Counted from the first letter of the stretch, positions 1 through 8,615 are shown. The stretch is DNA of 64,000 nucleotides from Halobacillus aidingensis (GCF_900104185.1 NZ_FNIZ01000018.1:30785-94784); one strand, 5' to 3'. A program made the numbers and translations. Notes: a model not told the origin generated them from the letters alone.

Positions 1-45
1 CTCATCGAAGCAGCCGTGGACGTCCCCGATTATGTCGTAGTTCAT
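1..45 (-). CDS. prpE: PrpE-type bis(5'-nucleosyl)-tetraphosphatase, N-terminus only
   Basis: Only the first 15 codons are inside the window, reading leftward off the edge. They give MNYDIIGDVHGCFDE, which contains GDVHG, the first metal-binding motif of calcineurin-like phosphoesterases. PrpE proteins (symmetrical Ap4A hydrolase / protein phosphatase) start almost exactly this way. An AAGGAG lies 7 bases before the ATG at 45; a second in-frame ATG at 51 is too close to it. In Bacillus subtilis prpE also neighbours a CPA2 antiporter (yjbQ) and fabI, which supports the call. The rest of the protein cannot be judged. Confidence 0.8.
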   Translation of the reverse strand, partial: MNYDIIGDVHGCFDE

Positions 46-221
46 GGTCATTCTCCTTTTGTTATTCAATAATTGTTTTGATGCTGTCCTATATATGGAA
101 GATATTTTTCCCAAGCCTTCGTAATACTAAACATACGGGGAGTTTATTCCCTAACCTGGATTTCTTCTGTTAAACTACATTTATGTGAGGAATTTGGCTG
201 TTAAAAATTGAGTGACTTTCG

Positions 222-250
222 TTGACAAACATGTGTATCGCCATTAAGAT
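222..250 (+). promoter_or_regulatory. sigma-A-type promoter of mgtE
   Basis: TTGACA at 222-227 and TAAGAT at 245-250 are separated by 17 bases. The predicted transcript start near 257 leaves only a 35-base leader, too short for the Mg2+-sensing M-box riboswitch that precedes many mgtE genes in Firmicutes. Confidence 0.7.
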
Positions 251-291
251 TAAACGGTCAAAAACGAAATAGACACTGGGGAGGGTTGCTT

Positions 292-1656
292 ATGGAACAC
301 TTAGATGACCAGGAGCGCCAAGAAGTTTGGACGAATATTAAAGATGCTTTGTTCAATGATCACATCGACCAGTTCCGTGCAGAATTTCTCGAACTGCATC
401 CATATGACCAGGCCCGGATCTTTGAAGATTTGGATAAAGAAATCCGGATGCAAATTTACACCTACCTCTCTCCAGAAGAGGTTGCAGATGTCATGGAGCA
501 CATCGACTATGATGAGATTGAACCTTTCTTTACTGAAATGGAACCGACTTTTGCTGCGCAAGTCTTCGCTGAAATGTCAACGGATGATGCTGTTGATATT
601 TTAAACGAATTAGATAAAGATAAAGTGGCGAGTTTCTTGACGATCATGGATGATGATGCAGCTGACGAAATCAAAGACCTGCTTCATTATGAAGAGAAAA
701 CCGCTGGTTCCATAATGACAACAGAATTTGTTGTCGTTAAAGCCGGTATGACGATCAAGGAAGCGATGGTTCATCTGAGAACAGAAGCCCCGGACGCCGA
801 GACGATTTATTACACGTATGTCATTAATGAAGATAAACGGCTCGTAGGTGTTATTTCGTTGAGGGATTTGATTATATCTGAAGAAGAATGGCTGATATCC
901 GACGTTATGAATGAACGAGTGGTATCGGTCTCAGTCGGTGAAGACCAGGAAGAAGTGGCACGTATGGTGCGCGACTACGACTTTCTTGCCTTACCGGTCG
1001 TTGATTTCCAGGACCATCTCCTTGGAATCATTACCGTCGATGACATTATGGACGTCATGGAAGAAGAAGCAAGTGATGATTATTCTAAACTTGCGGCCGT
1101 TTCTGACGTTGACAGCCCTGATGACAATGCTTTTGCCTCAGCCAAAAAGCGTTTGCCCTGGCTTGTCATTCTCCTCTTTTTGGGAAGTCTGACAGCCAGT
1201 CTCATTGGGCGTTTTGAGGACACCTTGGATCAAGTAGCTATCCTCGCTATTTTTATTCCGCTGATTGCCGGAATGGCAGGAAATACTGGAACGCAGGCAC
1301 TAGCCGTTGCTGTCCGCGGTATTGCTACCGGGGAAATTGAAAAGCAAGGAAAATGGAAAATGATGATGAGAGAAGCAGGAACCGGTATTATTACTGGGCT
1401 CTCTTGTGGTGTATTGATCACTCTCATTGTATATATATGGCATGAAAACTTCTTTTTAGGCGTATTAGTCGGATTGTCCATCTTTATGACCTTGGTTGTA
1501 GCAACATTGGCTGGCTCTCTCGTTCCCCTTCTTATGCATCGTTTAAAGATCGACCCAGCTGTTGCCTCAGGTCCATTCATTACAACGGTGAATGACTTGA
1601 TCTCCATTTTGATTTACTTTGGACTCGCGACAGCTTTCATGAATTTATTGATTTAA
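292..1656 (+). CDS. mgtE: MgtE family magnesium transporter
   Basis: Inner-membrane Mg2+ channel/transporter. An acidic, helical MgtE N-terminal domain (about residues 10-130) is followed by two CBS domains (about 135-255), which in this family close the pore when cytosolic Mg2+ is high. A membrane domain of about five helices (residues 290-454) includes the family pore segment GNTGTQALAVAVRG. At 454 aa the length is usual. ATG 292 is chosen because GGGGAGGG ends 6 bases before it; the TTG at 286 abuts that site. The antiporter gene starts 15 bases downstream, so the two are probably cotranscribed as an ion-homeostasis pair. Confidence 0.93.
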   Translation: MEHLDDQERQEVWTNIKDALFNDHIDQFRAEFLELHPYDQARIFEDLDKEIRMQIYTYLSPEEVADVMEHIDYDEIEPFFTEMEPTFAAQVFAEMSTDDAVDILNELDKDKVASFLTIMDDDAADEIKDLLHYEEKTAGSIMTTEFVVVKAGMTIKEAMVHLRTEAPDAETIYYTYVINEDKRLVGVISLRDLIISEEEWLISDVMNERVVSVSVGEDQEEVARMVRDYDFLALPVVDFQDHLLGIITVDDIMDVMEEEASDDYSKLAAVSDVDSPDDNAFASAKKRLPWLVILLFLGSLTASLIGRFEDTLDQVAILAIFIPLIAGMAGNTGTQALAVAVRGIATGEIEKQGKWKMMMREAGTGIITGLSCGVLITLIVYIWHENFFLGVLVGLSIFMTLVVATLAGSLVPLLMHRLKIDPAVASGPFITTVNDLISILIYFGLATAFMNLLI

Positions 1657-1671
1657 GGAAGGAGGGCGAGT

Positions 1672-3534
1672 ATGGAACATGGTGCATCAGTAACTTCTCT
1701 AGTTATTGTAATTATCGCAGCATTCATAACTCCCATCTTACTACACCGTTTTAAATTGAATATTATTCCGGTTGTAGTAGCAGAAATCATCGTAGGATTA
1801 ATCATCGGTCAAAGTGGATTTGATATTGTAGAGCAAGGAAGCTGGTTAGAGATCTTGTCTACATTAGGGTTCATTTTCTTGATGTTCCTCAGTGGATTAG
1901 AAATTGATTTTTCTATATTTGCAAGTAGAAAGAAGAAAGCTAAGCCGGAAAACCAGGGGACAGGTGCTCCGAACCCAGTATGGGTGGCGACCACTGTCTT
2001 CATTGGGATCTTCATCATATCTCTGGCACTTTCTTATTTATTCGTGTTGGCTGGTTTCATTGACAATGCCTTTTTGATGACACTGATCATTTCTACCATT
2101 TCATTAGGTGTAGTCGTGCCCACGTTGAAGGATGCCCAAATGATGAAGACGACGATTGGTCAAACCATCCTCCTCATTGCGGTCATCGCCGATCTTGTGA
2201 CAATGATTTTGTTAGCTGTTTTCGTATCCATTTATGGAGAGAGCGGTGGAAACACATGGTTACTGCTCATACTTTTTGCAGCGGGTGTCCTTTTCTATTA
2301 CATCGGCAAAAAGTTTCGTCATCAGTCGTTTGTGGAGACGATGGCCAAAGGGACGATCCAGATCGATACACGTGCTGTGTTCACACTCATCCTTCTGCTT
2401 GTCGCCTTATCTGAGACTGTTGGAGCAGAGAATATCCTTGGTGCTTTCTTAGCAGGTACGCTCGTTTCCTTGCTGTCTCCTAACCCAGAGATGGTCAAGC
2501 GTCTGGACAGTTTCGGTTATGGATTCCTAATTCCAATCTTCTTCGTTATGGTTGGTGTGGAAATTGATATTTGGAGCCTATTTACTGATTCACGTGTGCT
2601 CATATTGATTCCACTGTTATTTATCGCCTTACTCGTCTCGAAGATTGTTCCTGCTTTAATATTGAGTAAGTGGTATGATAAGAAAACCGTTTTTGGATCA
2701 GGTTTTATCCTTACTTCCACACTCTCTCTTGTGATTGCGGCAGCTGCCATCGGGAAGCGGGAAGGAATGATCGATGACCAAATGGAAGGCGCCCTGATCC
2801 TAGTGGCTGTCCTGACATGTCTAGTGGCACCGATCGTCTTCAAAAAGGTTTATGGACGATTTGAAGACGAAGACCATAAGACGGTCGTTTCCTTTATCGG
2901 TTCTAACCGCATGACCTTACCGGTTGTTCGAGAACTGGACATTCATGCATATGAGACTCATCTTTACCATACAAAAGTGGATAAAATTGATGAACGCATC
3001 AGCCGTAATTGCTTTGATATCAAAGAGTTAGATGGCTATGATGTCGAAAAAATGAAGGAACTCGGAGTCTTTGAAGTAGACTTGATTGTCGCTTCAACGG
3101 GTGACGAAGAACGAAATGCTGAGATTGCCCGCTTTGCGAAAGAGCAAGGGGTGGAACGCGTCATTGTCCGAGTAGAGTCCCCAGACTTATCTCAGGAAAT
3201 GAAAGATCTCAATATCAATGTGTTCTCCGTCTTCTTGTCTTCCAAAGCGCTCCTGAAAGCGATGATCGAAGCACCAAATGTTGTAGATATCTTAACGAAA
3301 CAAGATAGTGCGCTCTATCAAATCAATATGAACAACTCGGTCTATAACGGCATCCATCTTCGTGAATTTCCATTCACCGGAGATGTCATCATGGTCCGTA
3401 TCTTCCGCGGAAAAGACTCCATCGTTCCTCACGGGGATACAGAGTTGAAAATGGGTGACCGCCTGATCGTTACAGGCTCTCATGAGTATGTAGAAGAACT
3501 GAAAATGGAACTGGAATATTGTGAATGGTGTTAA
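1672..3534 (+). CDS. CPA2 cation:proton antiporter with C-terminal TrkA-type domains (YjbQ-like)
   Basis: Probable Na+/H+ or K+/H+ antiporter. Residues 1-390 form about 12-13 hydrophobic segments of the Na_H_Exchanger family. The cytosolic part begins with VVSFIGSNR, a TrkA-N-like nucleotide-binding region, and ends in a TrkA-C (RCK_C) domain at about 540-615 (HGDTELKMGDRLIVTG). RCK domains in such transporters gate ion flow by ligand binding. AAGGAGGG precedes the ATG. Cotranscription with mgtE is likely (15-base gap), and the unit ends at the terminator at 3541. Bacillus subtilis YjbQ has the same architecture and the same neighbourhood. The transported ion cannot be read from the sequence. 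Confidence 0.88.
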   Translation: MEHGASVTSLVIVIIAAFITPILLHRFKLNIIPVVVAEIIVGLIIGQSGFDIVEQGSWLEILSTLGFIFLMFLSGLEIDFSIFASRKKKAKPENQGTGAPNPVWVATTVFIGIFIISLALSYLFVLAGFIDNAFLMTLIISTISLGVVVPTLKDAQMMKTTIGQTILLIAVIADLVTMILLAVFVSIYGESGGNTWLLLILFAAGVLFYYIGKKFRHQSFVETMAKGTIQIDTRAVFTLILLLVALSETVGAENILGAFLAGTLVSLLSPNPEMVKRLDSFGYGFLIPIFFVMVGVEIDIWSLFTDSRVLILIPLLFIALLVSKIVPALILSKWYDKKTVFGSGFILTSTLSLVIAAAAIGKREGMIDDQMEGALILVAVLTCLVAPIVFKKVYGRFEDEDHKTVVSFIGSNRMTLPVVRELDIHAYETHLYHTKVDKIDERISRNCFDIKELDGYDVEKMKELGVFEVDLIVASTGDEERNAEIARFAKEQGVERVIVRVESPDLSQEMKDLNINVFSVFLSSKALLKAMIEAPNVVDILTKQDSALYQINMNNSVYNGIHLREFPFTGDVIMVRIFRGKDSIVPHGDTELKMGDRLIVTGSHEYVEELKMELEYCEWC

Positions 3535-3540
3535 CCCTCA

Positions 3541-3578
3541 AACCGCTCCTTCTCATCACGAGAATGAGCGGTTTTTTT
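3541..3578 (+). terminator. Rho-independent terminator of mgtE-antiporter unit
   Basis: AACCGCTC and GAGCGGTT form the outer stem, TCTC/GAGA extends it inward, and seven T follow. Confidence 0.85.
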
Positions 3579-3600
3579 ATCTTCCTTTAAAGTGTAGCTA

Positions 3601-4290
3601 CCGATTGTGGAAGACTCAGTTTCGAAATAACCGGGGTTCGTTTGCCATATTGAGAGTCAGGGGTGGTTGGGAAGCAGCTCGCTTTCCTGCGGGGATGGCG
3701 GAGAGCCTCCTCGAGCTAAAGCTCTGCGGGGTCTCTCCAGCCAGTCCATTCCCGCGGGAGTCTCCCAGCTTCCCAACCACCCCATTCGTTGAATGTGAGA
3801 AACGAACCCCTTTGCCAAATTGGATTGTCTTCCACTACCCCGCTGTTTAGAAGCATAAATCGCTTTGTATCAAGCTTTCATGAACCTGGACATGGGAGTT
3901 TATTCTTACACTCCATCAAGCTGGATAGCTAACTTATCCAAGGAGTGGTTTCGAGACACTGATATGGTAATGGGGCGGAGGGGAATGGCGAGACTCCTAC
4001 CTTAAGTGTGCAGGCGCCTCGATCAGCGGCGTATGGACTGGACTGAGCTGGCGGAGATAAAGGAAACACGAAGAACGGAGTGATTCGATGTTGACTTATC
4101 GTACAGAAGCGAGGGAAGTCTCACTAGCCGCTAGGCGCCGGAACCGGATATTGAAGAGGAAAAGAGTGCTAGGTGAGACCCCGCAGGACGGAGTCCGAAG
4201 AGGCTCAGGCGCGCTCCCGCGGAAAGCGAGCTATTTCCCGTAGCCCCACAAACTCAATAAAAGTCTCGAAGTCAAGTCTTACACAATCCT
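3601..4290. repeat. Interspersed inverted-arm repeat, copy R1 (with nested insert)
   Basis: Non-coding repeat filling most of the 0.9-kb gap before fabI. It starts with GATTGTGGAAGACTCAGTTT and ends with a near reverse complement of that start (AAGTCTCGAA ... AAGTCTTACACAA), so the outer arms are inverted. Inner GC-rich arms carry GCTCGCTTTCC and GAGACTCC / GGAGTCTC pieces. Its central spacer resembles that of R2 (12482-13028). The right arm is interrupted at 3999 by the same insert found in R3. The long open frames here look like chance products of the GC-rich arms. Similar GCGGGAGTCTCG-type repeats are common between Bacillaceae genes. Confidence 0.85.
3999..4153 (+). mobile_element. Nested ~155-nt non-coding insert, copy 1
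   Basis: This segment starts ACCTTAAGTGTGCAGGCGCC and ends near GGCGCCGGAACCGGATAT. It is almost identical to 28901-29058, with about six substitutions plus diverged ends. GGCGCCT pairs with AGGCGCC and AGCGGC with GCCGCT, giving a two-part closing stem around a purine-rich centre. No frame within it looks coding. Strand is assigned arbitrarily. It may be a miniature mobile element, a structured RNA, or both. Confidence 0.65.
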
Positions 4291-4477
4291 GTCATTTAAT
4301 TGAAAAAGGTGAACTTCGATATCCTGATTTTGGATAGAGAATGGGCTTATGTGAGTGGAAATAGGGAAAGGATAAATGGAGGTTTGTTTTTCAAAAGTTA
4401 ATGGTTTAAAATAGGAGCAGGTACTAATAACAAATACTAATTTAGATTCTACTACCTCAAGGAGGGTGTTCAAAAAC

Positions 4478-5257
4478 ATGAACTTTTCACTAGAAGGACG
4501 TACTTATGTCGTCATGGGAGTGGCGAACAAACGAAGCATTGCCTGGGGGATTGCCCGCTCACTTCACTCTGCTGGAGCGCGTTTGATTTTTACAGTCGCA
4601 TCGGAGCGCTTCAAAAAGTCGGTTCAGGATCTTGCCGATACTTTGGAAGGTGGCGAGGAGTCACTGGTGTATGAGTGTGACGTGACAGACGATGAAGCGA
4701 TCATCCAGACGTTTGAACAAATCGGTAAAGATGTAGGGACGATTCACGGCCTTGCCCACTGTATCGCATTCGCGAATCGTGAAGAATTGAAAGATGAATT
4801 CTTGAACACAAGTCGCGATGGTTTCCTCACTGCTCACAACATCAGCTCTTATTCTCTAACAGCGGTCGCTCGTGCAGCTCAACCGTTGATGACTGATGGA
4901 GGAAGTATCGTAACCCTTACTTATCTTGGTGGAGAACAAGTCGTGAAAAATTATAACGTCATGGGTGTAGCGAAGGCGAGTCTGGATGCTAGCGTCAAAT
5001 ACTTAGCTAACGATCTTGGTAAACATAACATTCGGGTAAATGCCATTTCCGCTGGTCCGATTCGTACACTTTCCGCTAAAGGCGTCGGTGATTTCAATCA
5101 AATTCTTAAAGTGATTGAGGAACGTGCGCCGTTAGGTCGTCCTGTTACTCAAGAAGAAGTAGGTGACACCGGGTATTATTTAATGAGTGATCTATCTCGC
5201 GGTGTGACCGGAGAAGTGATTCACGTGGACTCCGGATTCAGCATTGTCGCTTATTAA
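4478..5257 (+). CDS. fabI: Enoyl-[acyl-carrier-protein] reductase (FabI type)
   Basis: Last reduction of the type II fatty-acid elongation cycle, NAD(P)H-dependent, cytosolic. The protein is an atypical short-chain dehydrogenase. It has the FabI-type cofactor region GVANKRSIAWGIA near the start, HCIAFANRE in the middle, and the Y-x6-K active-site pattern in YNVMGVAKASLD. Its 259 aa match the family. ATG 4478 is used because AAGGAGG ends about 12 bases upstream, whereas the GTG at 4466 directly abuts that site. The gene stands alone between repeat R1 and a bidirectional terminator. In Bacillus subtilis fabI likewise lies next to cotO. Confidence 0.95.
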   Translation: MNFSLEGRTYVVMGVANKRSIAWGIARSLHSAGARLIFTVASERFKKSVQDLADTLEGGEESLVYECDVTDDEAIIQTFEQIGKDVGTIHGLAHCIAFANREELKDEFLNTSRDGFLTAHNISSYSLTAVARAAQPLMTDGGSIVTLTYLGGEQVVKNYNVMGVAKASLDASVKYLANDLGKHNIRVNAISAGPIRTLSAKGVGDFNQILKVIEERAPLGRPVTQEEVGDTGYYLMSDLSRGVTGEVIHVDSGFSIVAY

Positions 5258-5266
5258 TCTAAACTC

Positions 5267-5303
5267 AAAACCCCTTTTCTACATAGAGTAGAAAAGGGGT
5301 TTT
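5267..5303. terminator. Bidirectional terminator between fabI and the EAL gene
   Basis: A perfect 16-bp stem (AAAACCCCTTTTCTAC / GTAGAAAAGGGGTTTT) with A and T runs on its two sides can serve the convergent genes on both strands. Confidence 0.9.
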
Positions 5304-5304
5304 G

Positions 5305-6264
5305 TCATGTGAACAAGCTTCGAAGGTGTGGCCAAACGGTTTCTTTCTTTTTTGTACCGTGGGAAGCAACAAATCGCACCACTTCCGTTAATGGTAGCAC
5401 TTCTTTTCTATTAGGAACATGGATCAGTGCGAAGTGGTGATCATAACCTCCCTGATAAGCCATGATCCATGTCATCAGCTCAAAAAATGTGGTATGCTCA
5501 CCAATTTTCAAGGGAAACATTTGACTATTTCTTTGCAGGTTCAATTGTTCGGAAATGGACACTGGCAGCGGGGGAGGAGGATAGTCAGGCTCTGCAAAAT
5601 AATAACCTTGCATAAGGAAGATCCCCATTTGAATTAAATGAAGACACTCGCCTTCGGTTTCCACTCCTTCAGCAATAATCCCTGCACCTAACTTCTTTCC
5701 GATATGTTGTAAAGCCTCCACCATATATTGTTTTTCACGGAATTGATCGATATGGGTAATCAGGGACCGATCGATTTTCAAGTAGTCCGGTTTCAATTCA
5801 GAAATCATTTGTAGGGAGGAATAACCTGCACCGACGTCATCGATCGCCACTTTAAATCCTTGTTTCCTATAATGTTCTAGAAGTTTTCGGAAGCTTTGAA
5901 AATCAGAAATGGCGGAGTGCTCGGTAATTTCAAAGACGATCTGGTCTGGGTTTAACCCTGTATTTTTCAAAACGGCATGGGTGAAACCCGGAATAAAAGA
6001 ATCGTCATGTATGACATTCGGCGTTAAATTCACCCACAATTGCTGTTTCTCTTGTAAATAGGGGAGAACCGAGTCGATGGCAAGCTCGCGTGTATGTTTT
6101 TCAAGTTGAAATAACCGGTTCGTCTGATCGGCAAACTGGAAGAGTTCGACTGGGCTTTTAAAATAAGCACTCACAGGATAATGGATAAAAAGCTTGTCCT
6201 CATTCATGTATGAAGTGAGGACATCTTCTGATGACTTGCGTTCTCGTTGTTGAGCAAGGCTCAT
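5305..6264 (-). CDS. EAL-domain protein lacking the EAL motif
   Basis: 319-aa cytosolic protein of the cyclic-di-GMP phosphodiesterase fold. Most catalytic landmarks are visible: NLTP at 79-82, FEITE with E112 and E115, DDVGAG with D142-D143, LKIDR with K163, and AEGVE with E199. The N-terminal strand carrying the signature E-A/V-L glutamate is absent: the sequence runs from LFIHYP straight to VSAYFKSPVELF, as if 20-25 residues were deleted. This first metal ligand is required in active EAL enzymes, so the protein may bind c-di-GMP without hydrolysing it, or be decaying. The residues after 240 are not recognised. ATG 6264 has AGGAG 8 bases upstream; the TTG at 6282 would precede that site. 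Confidence 0.85.
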   Translation of the reverse strand: MSLAQQRERKSSEDVLTSYMNEDKLFIHYPVSAYFKSPVELFQFADQTNRLFQLEKHTRELAIDSVLPYLQEKQQLWVNLTPNVIHDDSFIPGFTHAVLKNTGLNPDQIVFEITEHSAISDFQSFRKLLEHYRKQGFKVAIDDVGAGYSSLQMISELKPDYLKIDRSLITHIDQFREKQYMVEALQHIGKKLGAGIIAEGVETEGECLHLIQMGIFLMQGYYFAEPDYPPPPLPVSISEQLNLQRNSQMFPLKIGEHTTFFELMTWIMAYQGGYDHHFALIHVPNRKEVLPLTEVVRFVASHGTKKKETVWPHLRSLFT

Positions 6265-6446
6265 GAAAACACTCCTAAACAATGGTCTACACCTACCATA
6301 ACAATCGTAAGATAAAAGAATCGCCGGGTTCTGTTAATTTTGTGTAAAATCATGAGAGGTTTTGTCAAATGAGGACAAAAGTGAACATGGTCTGTGACTT
6401 GGGCATATATATATAATGATGACCGAATGGAAAAGGAGAGATCTTG

Positions 6447-6998
6447 ATGGCAGATGAAAAGCGACTTGCTAAGCAGCCGATGCTTTATATTGTCCAGCCT
6501 AAGGGCTTGAAACCAGCAGAAGTTCCAATGCAAACCAGCTTTCGAAGTCAGCGATCTTCTAAAGCAGAAGAGAAGACAGAACAGCCTCCAGCAGAAGCTC
6601 CATCGACTGAGCGCGAAATACGGATGCGCAGTCAGAACTCCCCCCACCGTCAAGAGCTTGCAAAATTGAAAACATCGGATGAACCGGAAATGAGTGGAGA
6701 AGAGAGAGGTGGAGACGCTTCAGCTGTAAGTGCAGAAGAAAAGGTGGAAAAGGATGCACCTCGAGATCGAAGGCAGCGCTTCCATGACATGACGCTAGAG
6801 GAAAAAGTTTTATATTTCTTCAATCTTTCCCCTCACGTGCCGAAAATGAAATGTGAAGTAATGACAGAGGAAGAAAACTACCGAGGGTACATTACGGATT
6901 ATGTAGATGGTGTCGTGCACATGAAAGTTTTTCAGCGTCCGTTTCAGAGGGAGATAGCATTTGAGGCCATTCAAGATATTAGACTTCTAGGGTTTTAG
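6447..6998 (+). CDS. cotO: Spore coat protein CotO-like
   Basis: 183-aa protein. A low-complexity, charged, Glu/Ala-rich region (about residues 30-120) is followed by a conserved C-terminal part (about 125-183: VLYFFNLSPHVPKMKCEV, YRGYITDYVDGVV) that matches the CotO family as I know it. In Bacillus subtilis CotO is a late morphogenetic protein needed to assemble the outer coat, and cotO follows fabI as here. ATG 6447 sits 8 bases after AAAGGAG; the TTG at 6444 is less likely. A terminator shared with the convergent coat gene follows. Confidence 0.8.
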   Translation: MADEKRLAKQPMLYIVQPKGLKPAEVPMQTSFRSQRSSKAEEKTEQPPAEAPSTEREIRMRSQNSPHRQELAKLKTSDEPEMSGEERGGDASAVSAEEKVEKDAPRDRRQRFHDMTLEEKVLYFFNLSPHVPKMKCEVMTEEENYRGYITDYVDGVVHMKVFQRPFQREIAFEAIQDIRLLGF

Positions 6999-7008
6999 TA
7001 AAGTTATG

Positions 7009-7038
7009 AAAAAACCGCGCATCTGTGCGCGGTTTTTT
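7009..7038. terminator. Bidirectional terminator between cotO and the cotY/Z-like gene
   Basis: AACCGCGC / GCGCGGTT stem flanked by an A run on the left and a T run on the right, so it can act for both convergent genes. Confidence 0.9.
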
Positions 7039-7045
7039 ATGAATC

Positions 7046-7543
7046 TTAAAGAGTTGCTGCTGCCGGGAGACATGTTACGTGGCAGAAGCAGTTCAAGTCT
7101 ACTGTAATGCAGATTCCTGAAGCACGAAGGTTTCTGCAGCTTTGATCAGCTGGTGATTTTGGATCGAATCCTCTGTGACGGCGTGAGCCTTCAACCTCAT
7201 CCTCGTCGTCATCATGCCAGCGGTCAGCAAAAAGAAGTTCAAGGATGGCACAACCATCGTGATCGACAGATTTAACTCTGAAGAAGAAGCTTCCTTTCAC
7301 TTCGCAATCGTCGCCACTTCGTTTTGAACCGTAGCCTTTAAAAGGTGTGCATCCATCTTTACAGTAAAGGATGACAGGAACCGTGTCGAAGCCGGAACCT
7401 CCACCAGTGTCACCTAAAAGGTCTGCGATTGAACGCTCACAGCTTGTCGTGCAATCGTGCATGACATCATTCTGTGCATCGACGATATCTTTAAGGATAT
7501 CAATCACACATGAACCTGAATCGTGTCTTTTTCCACAGCTCAT
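7046..7543 (-). CDS. Spore coat protein, CotY/CotZ family
   Basis: 165-aa cysteine-rich protein (about 12 Cys) beginning MSCGKRHDSGSCVIDILKDI. This pattern and the later FFFRVKSVDHDGCAILELL and CITVDLNCFCHVTCL segments are typical of CotY/CotZ. In B. subtilis these proteins form the crosslinked spore crust. The acidic HDDDEDE stretch at about 115 is lineage-specific. AAAGGGGAA precedes the ATG. The gene lies next to cotO, as cotZ does in B. subtilis, but is transcribed toward it. Y and Z cannot be told apart from the sequence alone, so no symbol is assigned. Expression by a late mother-cell sigma factor would be expected; I did not identify the promoter. Confidence 0.85.
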   Translation of the reverse strand: MSCGKRHDSGSCVIDILKDIVDAQNDVMHDCTTSCERSIADLLGDTGGGSGFDTVPVILYCKDGCTPFKGYGSKRSGDDCEVKGSFFFRVKSVDHDGCAILELLFADRWHDDDEDEVEGSRRHRGFDPKSPADQSCRNLRASGICITVDLNCFCHVTCLPAAATL

Positions 7544-7734
7544 TTTCTAATTTCCCCTTTCCATACGCATTGACGTATTGTCTTTACTAGAATATGAAAT
7601 GTGTCCGTGTCGGTGTGGGCATTTGTCTCTTTTCTCTGAATCCGCACTTTTTTTGTCCTTCATGGGCAGGAGACTATACCCAACAGGGGCAAACACCATA
7701 GATTAGAAGTGAATTCGAATAAGGAGTGAATGGA

Positions 7735-7974
7735 ATGTCTGATAAAAAGAAGGTCATCCATGTGAAAGACCTTGTCATTAAAGCGGATAATGTCGTCATC
7801 GAGCCCCAGCGTGACGACCGTCATAACCGTCATGACCGAGACGACCGTGTCGATCCATTTTTCGGCGGACCGAGACGACGTAGAGAAGAAGAAGCAAGAG
7901 ATGAAAGTAGTTCAAGAAACCGCCGTCGTGATGATGAATCTTCCGACCGCCGTGGGGGATTTCGTTGGTTTTAA
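7735..7974 (+). CDS. Small Arg/Asp-rich protein in the coat gene cluster
   Basis: 79 aa, function not recognised. The N-terminus (SDKKKVIHVKDLVIKADNVV) looks ordered. The rest is a low-complexity mix of Arg, Asp, His, Glu and Ser (RDDRHNRHDRDDR; RRRREEEARDESSS) ending in aromatic GGFRWF. Such strongly charged small proteins are frequent among coat and crust components, and the neighbours are coat genes, so a coat role is inferred from context. AAGGAG lies 10 bases before ATG 7735; the GTG at 7726 overlaps that site. A strong terminator follows at once, so it is probably a single-gene unit. Confidence 0.7.
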   Translation: MSDKKKVIHVKDLVIKADNVVIEPQRDDRHNRHDRDDRVDPFFGGPRRRREEEARDESSSRNRRRDDESSDRRGGFRWF

Positions 7975-7988
7975 GAAAATAAAGAGTG

Positions 7989-8020
7989 AGCCACTACAAG
8001 GAACGTAGTGGCTTTTTCTT
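7989..8020 (+). terminator. Rho-independent terminator after the Arg/Asp-rich gene
   Basis: AGCCACTAC / GTAGTGGCT perfect 9-bp stem followed by TTTTTCTT. Confidence 0.85.
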
Positions 8021-8040
8021 CATGGGAGAGAAGGAGAATG

Positions 8041-8367
8041 ATGTTAAGTGTGATGGAGATTGTATTGCTGGCACTTGCCACTTTCCGTCTGACACGTCTC
8101 ATTGTCAGAGATTACATCATGGAATGGTTCAGACGGCCTTTTATTGACGTAAAGGTCATCCAAAACGAGCACGGCGTCGAAGAAGAATGGGTGGAACCGA
8201 AGGGTTTTATCGGTGAAGGATTGAGTTGTCAATGGTGTGTCGGTGTGTGGTCTGCTTTAATTATGCTTTTCTTCTATATAGTAATTCCATATGGAGAGTG
8301 GTTGGTGCTATTGCTCGCTCTTGCCGGATTGCAATCCATCATCTATACATGGGTTGATCGACAATGA
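8041..8367 (+). CDS. DUF1360 membrane protein (YjcA-like)
   Basis: 108 aa with three hydrophobic stretches (about residues 5-20, 65-85 and 85-103). The family signature is visible: FRLTRLIVRD near the N-terminus and LSCQWCVGVWSA with paired cysteines before the second helix. Bacillus subtilis YjcA, of this family, is sporulation-linked and follows the cot genes, which fits this setting. Several in-frame starts exist (8038, 8041, 8053); 8041 is preferred because AAGGAG ends 4 bases before it, but the choice is uncertain. Its stop overlaps the ATG of the next gene (ATGA), implying translational coupling. Confidence 0.75.
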   Translation: MLSVMEIVLLALATFRLTRLIVRDYIMEWFRRPFIDVKVIQNEHGVEEEWVEPKGFIGEGLSCQWCVGVWSALIMLFFYIVIPYGEWLVLLLALAGLQSIIYTWVDRQ

Positions 8368-8579
8368 CGGATAAAAAGGAAAAGACGTTGTTTGAAGTTT
8401 TAAAGGAAATCGATGTGGAAACGTCGAAAATGAATGGAATCATCAAACAACCTGAGAAGAAATTCAACGAGTGGGAAAAGGACTTTCAGGCATGGGATCG
8501 TCGTTTCTCGAAGCGGATGACGGACATGGAAAAATTTCTGACCAAACAGATGGGGAAAATGGAGCGTTTCTTTGAGTAG
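8364..8579 (+). CDS. Small charged helical protein, unknown function
   Basis: 71 aa, not recognised. Highly charged and probably all helix, with heptad-like spacing of hydrophobics in KFNEWEKDFQAWDRRFSKRM and MEKFLTKQMGKMERFFE, so a short coiled coil is possible. It has no good ribosome site of its own, but the ATG overlaps the stop of the upstream DUF1360 gene (ATGA), the usual sign of coupled translation. It may partner the DUF1360 membrane protein, or it may be a sporulation accessory protein of this lineage. Confidence 0.6.
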   Translation: MTDKKEKTLFEVLKEIDVETSKMNGIIKQPEKKFNEWEKDFQAWDRRFSKRMTDMEKFLTKQMGKMERFFE

Positions 8580-8615
8580 GAAAAAAGGGTATAGATAAAA
8601 AAAGGAGGCGTCGAT

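Noticed and set aside
222..291. Mg2+ M-box riboswitch before mgtE
   Set aside because: The leader predicted from the promoter is only about 35 bases; an M-box needs well over 100.
3521..3850. 109-aa open frame in repeat R1 and similar frames at 12423-12798, 28377-28844 and 28990-29202
   Set aside because: They lie in the GC-rich arms of the interspersed repeat, occur on both strands, lack ribosome sites and give no protein-like conservation.
3999..4153. Nested insert as a group II intron fragment or IS200/605-type RNA
   Set aside because: I could not find a domain V-like hairpin or any linked reverse transcriptase or TnpB-like frame, so the label is left open.
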